A stretch of 64,000 bases of DNA from an uncultured Bacteroides sp. Lineage in GTDB: Bacteria > Bacteroidota > Bacteroidia > Bacteroidales > Bacteroidaceae. The position numbers and the translations under genes were made by a program. Position 1 is the first letter of the stretch, and each line of letters starts with the position of its first letter. The DNA is taken from assembly GCA_947646015.1 (NCBI GenBank), contig CANSEY010000001.1, positions 248,001-312,000 on the forward strand, in the 5' to 3' direction. This document shows positions 1 to 9,148 of the stretch, piece by piece. The notes below the pieces were generated by a model. It made no database searches, was not told the origin of the DNA, and saw only the letters and a list, made by a program, of their open reading frames with translations.

Positions 1-471
1 GCAATAAGTCATACGACAACTTTTGAAATCAATAGTCCCACCAACAAAACCTTATATTTTTTGTATAACAAAGATAAACACAGTGCATTTATTACCATTT
101 TAAAAAACAATATGCAAGGTTGCATCCTAAATGTATTAGGAGGAGGGTTATTAGGAATAGGTACACTTTTTAACTTGTTATTAAATGGTTTTTGTTTTGC
201 GGATGTATGTTGCCGAACATACAAACTAGGCATGAGTATAACCGATATTTTCGCTTTAACCTTGCCCCATAGCTTTGAACTTATCGGTTTTTGGATATCA
301 GGAGGAATAGGACTTTATATAGCTTGGAATATTATTTTGTTTATGTATACAGATAAAATGCCTACATTTAAATTTTACAAAAACATAGGCATCAATTTAT
401 TGATCATTTTCATAATTATTCTTTCAGCTGCCTACATCGAAACTTATGTATCAATAAATATGTTAACATGA
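1..471 (+). CDS. SpoIIM-superfamily membrane protein, 5' end cut by the window
   Basis: The reading frame is open from base 1, so the gene starts before the window; a TTG at 61 is internal rather than the true start. The visible part has three or four hydrophobic segments and the family hallmark LPHSFELIGFWISGGIGL (an LPHG-E-xxxxxxxxGxxGL-type motif) of the DUF95/SpoIIM superfamily. Members are integral membrane proteins of unknown biochemical role, outside sporulating Firmicutes often found beside transporters or RDD proteins. The stop overlaps the next start (ATGA at 468-471), so it is the upstream member of a translationally coupled operon with a Yip1-like protein, an ABC permease and an adaptor. 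The family call is by motif only. Confidence 0.75.
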   Translation, partial: AISHTTTFEINSPTNKTLYFLYNKDKHSAFITILKNNMQGCILNVLGGGLLGIGTLFNLLLNGFCFADVCCRTYKLGMSITDIFALTLPHSFELIGFWISGGIGLYIAWNIILFMYTDKMPTFKFYKNIGINLLIIFIIILSAAYIETYVSINMLT

Positions 472-1034
472 AAAGGATAATCAATACACTTGAGAAGATG
501 CCTAAATGGTATGGCTTTTTAACTATATTACTATATAGTTTATTACTCGCAGAATTTTTGATAACTACTAATCATCTTGTGAATAATAACAATTTAGAGA
601 CTGATAGATTATTTGTAATTCTGGCACGGATGAGTTATATTATAATAGTCTTGTCAGCTATTGTAATATGGCTTATCTCCACTTTTCTCTTTCACCTAAC
701 AGCCATACTCTTTAATGGTTATGCTCCATTCAAACATCTTTTATATATTTCGTCTTATTTCTATATTATTCCTGCCATTTCTGTTTTTATTTCCATCTTC
801 CTTCTTAATCAGAAAACGGAATATAGTACTTCTAATGCGGTAACGACCTTACAAAATAATTATTCTCTTGGTCTCCCCATAATGTTGGTTAACTATTCTT
901 TTATCCCCTATTATTTGCTGTGCATGATATTAATCCATCATTTATATAAGGTACGGCTGCGGTATGCCATTGCCTCCGTTGTAATTCCCATTCTGTCTGT
1001 TTGGGTTATTACGAAACTCTTTACTCTGCTATAA
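468..1034 (+). CDS. Yip1-like multi-pass membrane protein
   Basis: 188 residues with about five hydrophobic segments (roughly residues 15-35, 50-80, 90-115, 135-160, 165-185). The topology, size and neighbourhood resemble Yip1-domain proteins, which in Bacteroidota often sit with ABC export permeases; no catalytic motif is visible. It starts by ATGA overlap with the SpoIIM-like gene and ends by TAATG overlap with the permease, so the three are translationally coupled. Function is unknown; a role in assembling or gating the adjacent transporter is inference from context. Confidence 0.6.
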   Translation: MKRIINTLEKMPKWYGFLTILLYSLLLAEFLITTNHLVNNNNLETDRLFVILARMSYIIIVLSAIVIWLISTFLFHLTAILFNGYAPFKHLLYISSYFYIIPAISVFISIFLLNQKTEYSTSNAVTTLQNNYSLGLPIMLVNYSFIPYYLLCMILIHHLYKVRLRYAIASVVIPILSVWVITKLFTLL

Positions 1035-2275
1035 TGGAAGTTCTATACGAGATTTATCTTTCAATCAGGCAGAATAAGATCCGCACCTTTCTTTCCGGAT
1101 TCGGCATCTCGTGGGGAATCCTGATATTGGTTGTACTATTGGGTACAGGAAAAGGATTTCAAAACTCTGTGATGGATATATTCAGCATCTTCGCCCAGAA
1201 AAGCATGTATGTATATGGAGGAGCCACTTCTATGAAGTATAAGAATATCAGAGAAGGGGAACAATTGCATTTCGATTTGCATTTTCTTAACCGCATAAAG
1301 AAACAGTTCCCGGGGATAAAAGCTATTTCGCCTGAAATAACAGGACCTTATTCGCAAGTGATGAATAAAGCTAAAAGCGGACTTTTTAAGATTATAGGAA
1401 TCAATGAAAACTATATGGGAATTAAGATACTTAAAATCAACGAAGATGGACGATATTTTAATAAAGGAGATGACGAGAATACCCGTAATGTTACCATTAT
1501 CGGCGAAAATGTCAGTACGACCTTATTTAATAATCAAAAAGCGTTGGGTAAGTCGATCAACATTGCCGGTATTGATTTTAAGGTGATAGGCGTACTAAAG
1601 AATGATGATATTTTCAGCGCTTCGGAAATCAATTCGGTATATGTGCCCTTCTCAAGTTACATAAACTGTATTGACAATAAGACTCCATTGCGCGCTTTCT
1701 GTTTATATCTGAACAAAGAAGTTGATTCCAAGCGATTTGAGAATGAGCTGAGAGCCTTCATCGCTAATAAATACCAATTTGCTTATTCTGATAAGCAAGC
1801 CTTACAGATAATCAATTTTGAGACACAAACATCTGCTTTTGAGGGACTCTTTGATGGATTGAAAATGTTTATCTGGATCGTAGGAATTTGTTTTCTGATA
1901 AGTGGTATTGTTGGAGTAAGCAACATCATGTTTGTCGTGATCAAAGAAAGGAGTAGCGAAATAGGCATCCGTAAGGCTGTAGGAGCAACTCCTAAATCCA
2001 TTCTTGTGTTAATGCTGACGGAATCTGTCATCATAACTGTAATCTCCGGTATCATCGGATTGATATCAGGTGCAGGTATTCTTGAGATTATAAATTGGTT
2101 GCTCGAAAGTGCCCGTCACGCGACAATGATAAAGCATGTAGAAATAGATATAAATGTAGCTGTTCTCGCTTTGGTTATCTTGATTCTGTCCGGTGTCATT
2201 GCCGGAGCATTTCCGGCAATGAAAGCATCTGTTATACAACCCATTGACGCCATTAGAAACGAAAATATAGGATAA
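1034..2275 (+). CDS. MacB-type ABC transporter permease
   Basis: 413 residues from the ATG at 1034, which overlaps the preceding stop as TAATG; an in-frame start at 1001 would lie inside the previous gene and is not preferred. Architecture is MacB-like: TM helix at about 20-42 (SGFGISWGILILVVLLGTG), a large periplasmic MacB_PCD domain, then three C-terminal helices of the FtsX fold, including KERSSEIGIRKAVGATP, the coupling-helix signature of this family. Such permeases act as mechanotransmission pumps or lipoprotein/peptide exporters with a cytoplasmic ATPase and a periplasmic adaptor. The adaptor follows directly; no ATPase gene is in the window, so it is either upstream of base 1 or elsewhere. 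Confidence 0.9.
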   Translation: MEVLYEIYLSIRQNKIRTFLSGFGISWGILILVVLLGTGKGFQNSVMDIFSIFAQKSMYVYGGATSMKYKNIREGEQLHFDLHFLNRIKKQFPGIKAISPEITGPYSQVMNKAKSGLFKIIGINENYMGIKILKINEDGRYFNKGDDENTRNVTIIGENVSTTLFNNQKALGKSINIAGIDFKVIGVLKNDDIFSASEINSVYVPFSSYINCIDNKTPLRAFCLYLNKEVDSKRFENELRAFIANKYQFAYSDKQALQIINFETQTSAFEGLFDGLKMFIWIVGICFLISGIVGVSNIMFVVIKERSSEIGIRKAVGATPKSILVLMLTESVIITVISGIIGLISGAGILEIINWLLESARHATMIKHVEIDINVAVLALVILILSGVIAGAFPAMKASVIQPIDAIRNENIG

Positions 2276-3354
2276 TGAAGACATTTAAGATTATATTAAT
2301 TTGCATCTTTTCCGCCACACTGGCATTTGTTGCTTTTCGTTCTTCGCTAAGAGGTACAAAGGCAATTTACGAAACTACACAACCACAATATCGCGAGATC
2401 AAAGAGGAAATAAACATATCCGGCAATGTTTTTCCGATGAAGGAGATCGAAATAAAATCGCAGATATCGGGAGTCCTGGACAAGATTAATGTTTCGATAG
2501 GAGATAAAGTGCGCATAGGAGATCCTGTCGCCTCCATCATGCTGGTCCCAAACGCATCGGATATGGAACGACTGGAATATAACTTGAACACTGCCCAAAT
2601 TGAGTATAAAGCCCGACTGGAAGATTATAAACGAGAACACAAATTGTACTCAAAAAACCTTGTGGCACAGGCAGAGATGGACTCTTACACACAGGCATAC
2701 GAATTATCTAAGGAGAAGCTCGCCTCTGCCCAAAATCAATTGAACATCTTGAAAGAAGGGCGTATCTCTCCTGAAACGGCATCTAACATCGTAAGGTCGA
2801 GTATTAGCGGCGTTATTATTGATACCCCTCTGGAAACGGGGGCCTCTGTAATAGAACGCAATAATTTTAATCCGGGAACAACGATTGCCGTTGTGGCGGA
2901 AATGTCTCGGTTTCGTTTTAAAGCCCTTGTCCCTGAAAAATATCTGAAAGATATCGCTTTACAAGACACGATCTCACTCTTATTCAATGCCTATGATAAT
3001 TTACGAACCCGGGCAGTAGTAACAAAAATTTCATCCAAAGGAAATGCAGAGAACGGAATTATGAAATATATGCTTGAGGCAGAATTTCCCGTCTCGGAAA
3101 ATATGCCTGTTATAAGATCGGGATATTCTGCAACGGCCAATATGGTGATAAAACAGAAAAAGCACACTTTATCCATTGATGAAAAATATGTCTTATACGA
3201 GAATGACTCTACATACCTCTATCTGCTGGATACTGTGACACAACAGAAAACAAAACAAATCATCAACATCGGTATTTCAGATGGAAATTATGTGGAAGTG
3301 ATAAAGGGGATTTCATTAAAGGATAAAATAGTAACTAACTCAACCGATAAATAA
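2275..3354 (+). CDS. MacA/HlyD-type periplasmic adaptor
   Basis: 359 residues; starts by TAATG overlap with the permease stop. N-terminal signal anchor (residues 4-22), then split lipoyl halves (around EIEIKSQISGVLDKINV and SGVIIDTPLETGASV) flanking an alpha-helical hairpin (about 100-165), followed by beta-barrel and membrane-proximal domains. This is the membrane fusion protein order of RND and MacAB adaptors. It should bridge the MacB-like permease to an outer membrane channel in the periplasm. No channel gene is adjacent, so a TolC-type partner encoded elsewhere is presumed. Confidence 0.88.
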   Translation: MKTFKIILICIFSATLAFVAFRSSLRGTKAIYETTQPQYREIKEEINISGNVFPMKEIEIKSQISGVLDKINVSIGDKVRIGDPVASIMLVPNASDMERLEYNLNTAQIEYKARLEDYKREHKLYSKNLVAQAEMDSYTQAYELSKEKLASAQNQLNILKEGRISPETASNIVRSSISGVIIDTPLETGASVIERNNFNPGTTIAVVAEMSRFRFKALVPEKYLKDIALQDTISLLFNAYDNLRTRAVVTKISSKGNAENGIMKYMLEAEFPVSENMPVIRSGYSATANMVIKQKKHTLSIDEKYVLYENDSTYLYLLDTVTQQKTKQIINIGISDGNYVEVIKGISLKDKIVTNSTDK

Positions 3355-3461
3355 AATTAGAATCCACATCCTGACGTATAAATGTCACCCTCTTTTATCC
3401 AACCGGTTCGATTCCGGATAAGTTTTGTCCGAAACCGGAAGCAAAAGTAAGAGAATTATGA

Positions 3462-3469
3462 TATATTTG
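3462..3469 (+). promoter_or_regulatory. -7 box of the RDD gene
   Basis: TATATTTG fits the Bacteroides -7 consensus TAnnTTTG and lies 30 nt before the ATG at 3500. No clear TTG lies about 20 nt upstream, so only half of the promoter is recognisable. Confidence 0.5.
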
Positions 3470-3499
3470 CAGCCGGAACCCAAATGTGTTTAATCAGAA

Positions 3500-4231
3500 A
3501 TGGCAGAATCGACTATCATCACAGGACAATTCGTACGAATCAGTCAGGTACCCGCCAGCCTTGGCGAACGGATACTGGCTCGTATTATTGACTATTTTCT
3601 GCTGTTTATCTACATTCTTGCCACTTCTTATATATTGGGGAAACTCAATATACATGCTTTTTCCGGAAGTACGTTTTTCCTGTTGTTCCTGTTCATCTAT
3701 CTGCCTGTACTATGTTACTCGTTACTTTGCGAAGTTTTTAACCAAGGACAGAGTGCCGGAAAGAAACTTATGAATATCCGTGTGGTAAAAGCAGACGGTA
3801 CGACACCCAGCCTGAGCGCGTATCTGCTAAGGTGGTTGCTCTATGGGATAGACGTAACTATTACCGGAGGATTGGGCGTACTGGTCATACTATTGACCAA
3901 AAACAGCCAACGTTTGGGAGATCTGGCTGCCGGTACAATGGTAATTAAAGAAAAGAACTATCGCAAAATACAGGTAAGTCTTGACGAGTTCGATTATCTG
4001 ACTAAAGGATATCATCCCAGTTTTCCATCAGCTGCCGACCTGTCTTTGGAACAAATAAACGTAATCAGTAAAGCATTAGAATTACATCATAAGGATCGGA
4101 CAAGACACATCGCACAATTGGCACCCAAAGTTCGTGCCCTGCTATCTGTAGATCAAACAAATATAAACGATGAAAAATTTCTTCAGACCGTTGTAAGAGA
4201 CTACCAATACTATGCATTAGAAGAAATTTAG
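3500..4231 (+). CDS. RDD family membrane protein
   Basis: 243 residues. The RDD signature is clear in ERILARIIDYFLL (Arg and two Asp-region residues near residue 26), with two or three transmembrane segments (about 27-48, 55-78, 110-135) and the conserved GQSAGKKLMNIRVV loop. A soluble C-terminal tail of about 90 residues follows. RDD proteins are membrane proteins of mostly unknown transport or scaffolding role; some act as ion antiporters. RDD and SpoIIM-superfamily genes are frequent neighbours in Bacteroidota, and here a SpoIIM-like gene lies 3 kb upstream, separated by an ABC permease/adaptor pair. It has its own -7 box at 3462 and a terminator at 4394. Confidence 0.88.
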   Translation: MAESTIITGQFVRISQVPASLGERILARIIDYFLLFIYILATSYILGKLNIHAFSGSTFFLLFLFIYLPVLCYSLLCEVFNQGQSAGKKLMNIRVVKADGTTPSLSAYLLRWLLYGIDVTITGGLGVLVILLTKNSQRLGDLAAGTMVIKEKNYRKIQVSLDEFDYLTKGYHPSFPSAADLSLEQINVISKALELHHKDRTRHIAQLAPKVRALLSVDQTNINDEKFLQTVVRDYQYYALEEI

Positions 4232-4393
4232 TATATCTTATTTCGTAAAAACAGACTAAACCGGGCTTTTATTCATCCCACTTTCAAGTAAATATCCGGA
4301 CTCCTATACACACCTGATACTTCGAAAAAACATAATGCACTTTAGTAGGAGGAGAAGAATCAAGACGAAGTAAACTATCACACATACATGCAA

Positions 4394-4429
4394 CAAAAAA
4401 GCGTGCAGAAGTGTTTCTACACGCTTTTT
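4394..4429. terminator. Bidirectional terminator between the RDD gene and the dnaE-trxA unit
   Basis: AAGCGTG and CACGCTT arms with inner AGAA/TTCT pairs enclose a GTG loop, with an A-run on the left and a T-run on the right. It can end both the plus-strand RDD transcript and the minus-strand transcript arriving from 4454. Confidence 0.8.
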
Positions 4430-4453
4430 ATCTCTTGGTTTACGAAGACTGGC

Positions 4454-4789
4454 TTACTCCACCTGTCCCAGAGAGTTGCCGTATTCCATTTCTCCCTGCA
4501 CCACAAATAAGATATCTTCCGGGTCATATTCACCCACTTCATCTTTTTGGGCTTCTTTCACGATGAATTCTACTACCTGCTCCAAGTCGATGTCAACATA
4601 ACCGTCAGCATCGGGCTGAACATCCAGGATTCCGCTTTCAGAGTAGTACTCATCAATCAAATCGAGGAAATAGTACAACTCGTCTTCCGAAAACTTTTCC
4701 TTCAATTCCTGAGGCAAATAATTCCGGATGAACTCGATGGTCTTTTCATCATCGGCGTCATTTAACAAAAAATCGTCTTCCAGTCCCAT
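4454..4789 (-). CDS. Small acidic conserved hypothetical protein
   Basis: 111 residues from the ATG at 4789 (a TTG six bases upstream is less likely). Very acidic, rich in Asp, Glu and Tyr, with no membrane segment or known catalytic motif. It follows trxA by 26 nt on the minus strand and ends just before the 4394-4429 terminator, so it is probably co-transcribed with trxA. I do not recognise a function; it looks like a Bacteroidales-restricted cytosolic protein. Confidence 0.7.
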   Translation of the reverse strand: MGLEDDFLLNDADDEKTIEFIRNYLPQELKEKFSEDELYYFLDLIDEYYSESGILDVQPDADGYVDIDLEQVVEFIVKEAQKDEVGEYDPEDILFVVQGEMEYGNSLGQVE

Positions 4790-4815
4790 AAACAAATATT
4801 TTTAATGAAAGTATA

Positions 4816-5130
4816 TTATAATAATTTCTCAACTTTCTCTACAAATGCAGGTTTACCTACAGCACCGACTTGTTTGTCTACCAATTCTCCATTCTTAAAA
4901 AATAGAACAGTAGGAATATTGCGGATACCAAATTCTGCAGGTAGATCACTGTTTTCGTCTACATCACATTTACCCATGATCACTTTTCCTTCATATTCTT
5001 TAGCCAGTTCATCGATGATAGGACCTACCATCTTACAAGGACCACACCAAGGAGCCCAAAAGTCAATAACAACCGGTGATCCTTCTGCGAGGATGTCCTT
5101 AAAGTTGTTGTCAGTAATCTCTAAAGCCAT
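4816..5130 (-). CDS. trxA: Thioredoxin
   Basis: 104 residues, the full size of a classical thioredoxin. The redox centre WCGPCK is at residues 28-33, the cis-Pro segment IRNIPTVLFF is present and there is no signal peptide, so it is a cytosolic disulfide reductase that would work with thioredoxin reductase. It lies downstream of dnaE on the same strand (60 nt) but has its own -7 box TATCTTTG at 5182-5189. Confidence 0.97.
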   Translation of the reverse strand: MALEITDNNFKDILAEGSPVVIDFWAPWCGPCKMVGPIIDELAKEYEGKVIMGKCDVDENSDLPAEFGIRNIPTVLFFKNGELVDKQVGAVGKPAFVEKVEKLL

Positions 5131-5181
5131 TTTCTATAATTATTAATTGTTAGTTATTAAGTATCTATCACTGTTATGCGG

Positions 5182-5210
5182 CAAAGATAATCAATTTATA
5201 TGAAACGCAA
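5182..5210 (-). promoter_or_regulatory. Promoter of trxA overlapping the end of dnaE
   Basis: On the minus strand TATCTTTG (5182-5189) is preceded by TTG (5208-5210) with 18 nt spacing. The -33 part lies inside the last codons of dnaE. The predicted start of transcription is about 45 nt before the trxA ATG. Confidence 0.55.
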
Positions 5211-8200
5211 GTTCGGGACGTTCCTTTAAATAGGAAATTAATTCTCTGCCGACCGAAAGTTTCACAGGACGGGAAATCAGGTCTACATACATCTTCCCCT
5301 CCGTATCCGTTACTTTGAAATAAAGTTCCGTATTTCCCGGGTGTTCTTTCGTTAAAGAAGCAAGCTCGGTTACCAAAGCCGAATTAAGTTCGGCAAGCGG
5401 AATCAGAATCGTAATCTTCTCTATCAGTTGTTCCTTGACATCGGGCAGCAATTCCATCGAAGTAATCTTGACATCAAGTTCATCGGGACGCCATTGTTTA
5501 GGTTGACAACGGGCTTTGATAAACAAGAAAGTACCTTCACCTAAATAGCCTTGGAAAGTAACCCAGTCATTTCCAAAGAAAGGAATCTCCGCCGAACCGG
5601 AATAATCTTCTATTTTAGCTATACCATAAGGATTTCCATTCTTACTGATACCCCGGCGGACACTGGTAACAATGCCTCCCATCGTAATCTCTCTTCCTGC
5701 CAAAGCCGATTTATCATCAAGTTCGCTCATATGTGTATTGCAAACATGTTCCAACACAATGGCATATTCATCAAGCGGATGTGCCGACAAATAAATACCT
5801 ACCAGTTCGCGTTCCTTATTCAGTCTCTCCAAATCGTTCCAACGTTCCGCCGGTAGAATTTCTGGAGTCGCTATATCGATAACGTTATCTCCACCGAACA
5901 GAGAATTAACGGCGGCAGCCTTATCAGCTTGGTAACGGTTGCCATAACGCATCAATGTCTCAAGAAAAGTCTCTCCTTTGCTGTTCACAGCAAAATACTG
6001 TTCACGCTTCAGTTCAGGAAAGCTATCGAATCCACCGGCAAGTGCCAGGCATTCCATATTTTTCTTGTTACAAGCATTCAGGTTGACACGCTGCACAAAG
6101 TCGAAGATACCTTTAAAGGGACCGTTCTCTTTTCGCTCCTCCATGATGCTTTGCACGGCAGCCTCACCCACACCTTTGACGGCTCCCAATCCGAAACGTA
6201 TATTTCCATTCCGGTTTACGGTAAACTTCAGGTTACTTTCATTCACATCCGGTCCCAACGTCTGTACTCCCATCATTTTACACTCGTCCATCAGTTTGGT
6301 AATATCAGTGATATTCGACAAACTTCGGCTCATGACAGCAGCCATATATTCAGCCGGATAATTGGCTTTCAGATAAGCAGTCTGATAGGCAACCCAAGAA
6401 TAACAGGTGGCATGTGATTTATTGAACGCATACGATGCAAATTTCTCCCAGTCTGCCCAAATCTTTTCAAGAACTTTCGGGTCGTGTCCGTTTTTCCTTC
6501 CGCCTTCTACAAACTTGGGTTTCATGTGATCCAACTTATCACGCAATTTTTTACCCATCGCTTTACGGAGGGCATCCGATTCACCACGCGTAAAGTCGGC
6601 CAGCAGACGTGACAAAAGCATGACCTGCTCCTGATAGACCGTAATACCGTATGTATCCTTCAGGTATTTCTCCATGACAGGAATATCATATTCAATAGGC
6701 TTACGTCCATGTTTACGATCAATAAAGTCAGGAATATAATCCATCGGACCCGGACGGTAAAGGGCATTCATCGCAATCAGGTCCTCAAACGTAGAAGGTT
6801 GCAACTCACGCAGGTACTTCTGCATACCGGCAGACTCAAACTGGAAAGTACCGATCGTTCGTCCGTCACTGTAAAGTTTATAAGTAGCCGTATCCTCGAT
6901 TGAAATGGAATCGATATCCAGTTCCATTCCTTTACTCAAACGAATATTTTCGACAGCCTCCTTTATAATAGACAATGTTTTCAGCCCCAGAAAGTCCATC
7001 TTGATCAATCCGGTATCTTCGATCACCGAACCTTCATATTGGGTAACCAGCATCTTTTCGCCGGTCTCTTTATCATCAGCCGTGCTGACCGGTACCCAAT
7101 CCGTGATATCATCACGACAAATAATAGTGCCACAGGCATGTACACCCGTTCCACGCACATTCCCCTCAAGCATCTTGGCATATTTCATCGTATCCCTCAC
7201 CAAAGGATCGGGAGATGCTTCAGCCGCCTGCAATTCGGGCACATATTCTATGGCATTCTTCAGATTCAGTTTCTTATCCGGAATTTTATCCGGAACCAAT
7301 TTGGCCAAGCGATCCGATTCGGCAAGCGGAAGTTTCTGGACACGGGCAACATCTTTGATAGCCAGTTTCGTAGCCATAGTACCATAGGTAATGATATGCG
7401 CCACCTTTTCCTGTCCATATTTCTCCGTCACCCAACGTAACACTTCGCCACGACCATCATCATCGAAGTCAATATCGATATCAGGCAATGAAATACGATC
7501 GGGATTCAAAAAACGCTCAAACAGCAAATCGTATTTGATCGGGTCTATTTTAGTGATCTGCAAACAATAGGCTACGGCAGAACCGGCAGCGGAACCACGT
7601 CCCGGACCAATGGAGACTCCCATATTACGCCCGGCGGCAATAAAATCTTGTACTATAAGAAAGTATCCCGGGAAACCCATGGTCTTCATAATATGTAATT
7701 CAAAGACCAGCCGCTCTTTGACCTCCGGTGACAACGGATCGCCATAAAACTTCTTAGCTCCGTCGAAAGTCAGCTTTTTCAGATAGTCGGCTTCCAGTTT
7801 GATACGGTACAGTTTATCATAGCCTCCCAAACGTTTTATTTTATCTTTGGCTGCTTCCTCACTCAACACCACGTTGCCGTTTTCGTCTTGGGTGAACTCA
7901 TCAAAAAGATCCTTTTCCGTATATTTTTGCCGATATCCTTCTTCTGTTCCAAAGTCCTCGGGGATTGCAAAAGTAGGCATAATCGGTGCGTGATCGATTG
8001 AATAATACTCTACTTTATCCAGAATCTCAAGTGTATTACTCAATGCTTCGGGCACATCGGCAAAGAGTTCATTCATCTCTGCCTTCGTCTTCATCCACTC
8101 TTGTTTCGTATAATACATCCGGTTCGGATCGTCGAGATCTTTTCCCGTACTCAAACAGATCAGCCGATCGTGCGCCTCAGCATGTTCTTCGTTGACAAAG

Positions 8201-8985
8201 TGAACATCATTCGTACAGATTAACTTGACATTATACTTTTTGGAGTATTCAATCAAATGCTTATTTACATTCACCTGCAACGGATAAGCTTCATGATTTG
8301 CTTTAGGCACTGTCGCTTTATGGCGCTGCATTTCCAGATAATAATCGTCTCCAAACAGGTTCTTATACCATTGGATGGCTTCTTCTGCTTCCGCCAACAA
8401 TCCCTGAGTTATCTTTTTGGGCACTTCACCGCCCAAACACGCAGAACAGATAATCAAACCTTCGTGATATTTCTCCAACTCGTTCCGGTCTGTACGGGGA
8501 CGCATATAGTAACCTTTGGTCCATGCCCGCGAAACCAATTTTATCAGGTTATGATACCCCTTCTCGTTTTTGGCGAGCACAATCAGGTGATACCCGCTCT
8601 GGTCAGGCTTTCCCTCCTTTTTATCCATTGTACGGCGAGCCACATACATCTCACAGCCTATGATAGGCTTGAACAATCGCCCTTCCGCATCCGCTATTTT
8701 AGCTTTACAGTCAGCAATCTCGGCATCTTTATCCGCACACTCCACTTCACCGGCTTCAATAGCTGCAATCCGCTTCTTCAGGTCCTTTATTTCTCCTTTC
8801 GGACCTCCATTTTTCTTATTAACATAGTTCGTAAACTCTTTAATGGCGAACATGTTTCCATGGTCCGTAACGGCAATACCTTTCATCCCGTCTTTCATAG
8901 CCTTATCGACCAATGCACTGACACTGGCCTGACCATCCAGAAGAGAATATTGCGTATGGACGTGTAAATGAACGAAATCCTGCAT
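5191..8985 (-). CDS. dnaE: DNA polymerase III alpha subunit
   Basis: 1264 residues from the ATG at 8985 (MQDFVHLHVHTQYSLLDGQ), which places the PHP domain at the N-terminus as usual; ATG 9012 would add nine residues. The longer open frame to 9087 is rejected because a -7 box at 9039-9046 lies inside it. Order: PHP domain (FVHLHVH, DHGN), polymerase palm with SIGPGRGSAAGS and the catalytic PDIDIDFDDDGR aspartates, fingers, helix-hairpin-helix, and a C-terminal OB fold. It is the replicative polymerase. A Lys/Glu/Ala-rich, coiled-coil-like insertion of about 45 residues (57-104) interrupts the PHP domain. Confidence 0.96.
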   Translation of the reverse strand: MQDFVHLHVHTQYSLLDGQASVSALVDKAMKDGMKGIAVTDHGNMFAIKEFTNYVNKKNGGPKGEIKDLKKRIAAIEAGEVECADKDAEIADCKAKIADAEGRLFKPIIGCEMYVARRTMDKKEGKPDQSGYHLIVLAKNEKGYHNLIKLVSRAWTKGYYMRPRTDRNELEKYHEGLIICSACLGGEVPKKITQGLLAEAEEAIQWYKNLFGDDYYLEMQRHKATVPKANHEAYPLQVNVNKHLIEYSKKYNVKLICTNDVHFVNEEHAEAHDRLICLSTGKDLDDPNRMYYTKQEWMKTKAEMNELFADVPEALSNTLEILDKVEYYSIDHAPIMPTFAIPEDFGTEEGYRQKYTEKDLFDEFTQDENGNVVLSEEAAKDKIKRLGGYDKLYRIKLEADYLKKLTFDGAKKFYGDPLSPEVKERLVFELHIMKTMGFPGYFLIVQDFIAAGRNMGVSIGPGRGSAAGSAVAYCLQITKIDPIKYDLLFERFLNPDRISLPDIDIDFDDDGRGEVLRWVTEKYGQEKVAHIITYGTMATKLAIKDVARVQKLPLAESDRLAKLVPDKIPDKKLNLKNAIEYVPELQAAEASPDPLVRDTMKYAKMLEGNVRGTGVHACGTIICRDDITDWVPVSTADDKETGEKMLVTQYEGSVIEDTGLIKMDFLGLKTLSIIKEAVENIRLSKGMELDIDSISIEDTATYKLYSDGRTIGTFQFESAGMQKYLRELQPSTFEDLIAMNALYRPGPMDYIPDFIDRKHGRKPIEYDIPVMEKYLKDTYGITVYQEQVMLLSRLLADFTRGESDALRKAMGKKLRDKLDHMKPKFVEGGRKNGHDPKVLEKIWADWEKFASYAFNKSHATCYSWVAYQTAYLKANYPAEYMAAVMSRSLSNITDITKLMDECKMMGVQTLGPDVNESNLKFTVNRNGNIRFGLGAVKGVGEAAVQSIMEERKENGPFKGIFDFVQRVNLNACNKKNMECLALAGGFDSFPELKREQYFAVNSKGETFLETLMRYGNRYQADKAAAVNSLFGGDNVIDIATPEILPAERWNDLERLNKERELVGIYLSAHPLDEYAIVLEHVCNTHMSELDDKSALAGREITMGGIVTSVRRGISKNGNPYGIAKIEDYSGSAEIPFFGNDWVTFQGYLGEGTFLFIKARCQPKQWRPDELDVKITSMELLPDVKEQLIEKITILIPLAELNSALVTELASLTKEHPGNTELYFKVTDTEGKMYVDLISRPVKLSVGRELISYLKERPELAFHIN

Positions 8986-9038
8986 AGTTATAGGTTGATA
9001 ATTTGAAGCCATAAAATTACAATGTCTACAGCTACTAA

Positions 9039-9046
9039 CAAAGATA
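9039..9046 (-). promoter_or_regulatory. -7 box of dnaE
   Basis: TATCTTTG on the minus strand, 27 to 54 nt before the two candidate ATGs (9012, 8985). It supports a start downstream of 9032. A TTG at 9063-9065 is only 16 nt away, so the -33 element is uncertain. Confidence 0.45.
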
Positions 9047-9091
9047 AACATCAAAAAGTTATCAACATAAGTCATTTCTACCTGCAAATGC

Positions 9092-9122
9092 TTGCTGGAT
9101 TTTTAAAATAAGTATACTTTTG
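9092..9122 (+). promoter_or_regulatory. Promoter of psd
   Basis: TTG (9092-9094), 20 nt, then TACTTTTG (9115-9122): a complete Bacteroides-type promoter. The start of transcription would be near 9129, 20 nt before the psd ATG. Confidence 0.7.
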
Positions 9123-9148
9123 CGGATAATTATCATTAAATAGCGCAA

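Noticed and set aside
5929..8967. Several plus-strand frames of 100-240 codons
   Set aside because: All are shadows of dnaE on the opposite strand.
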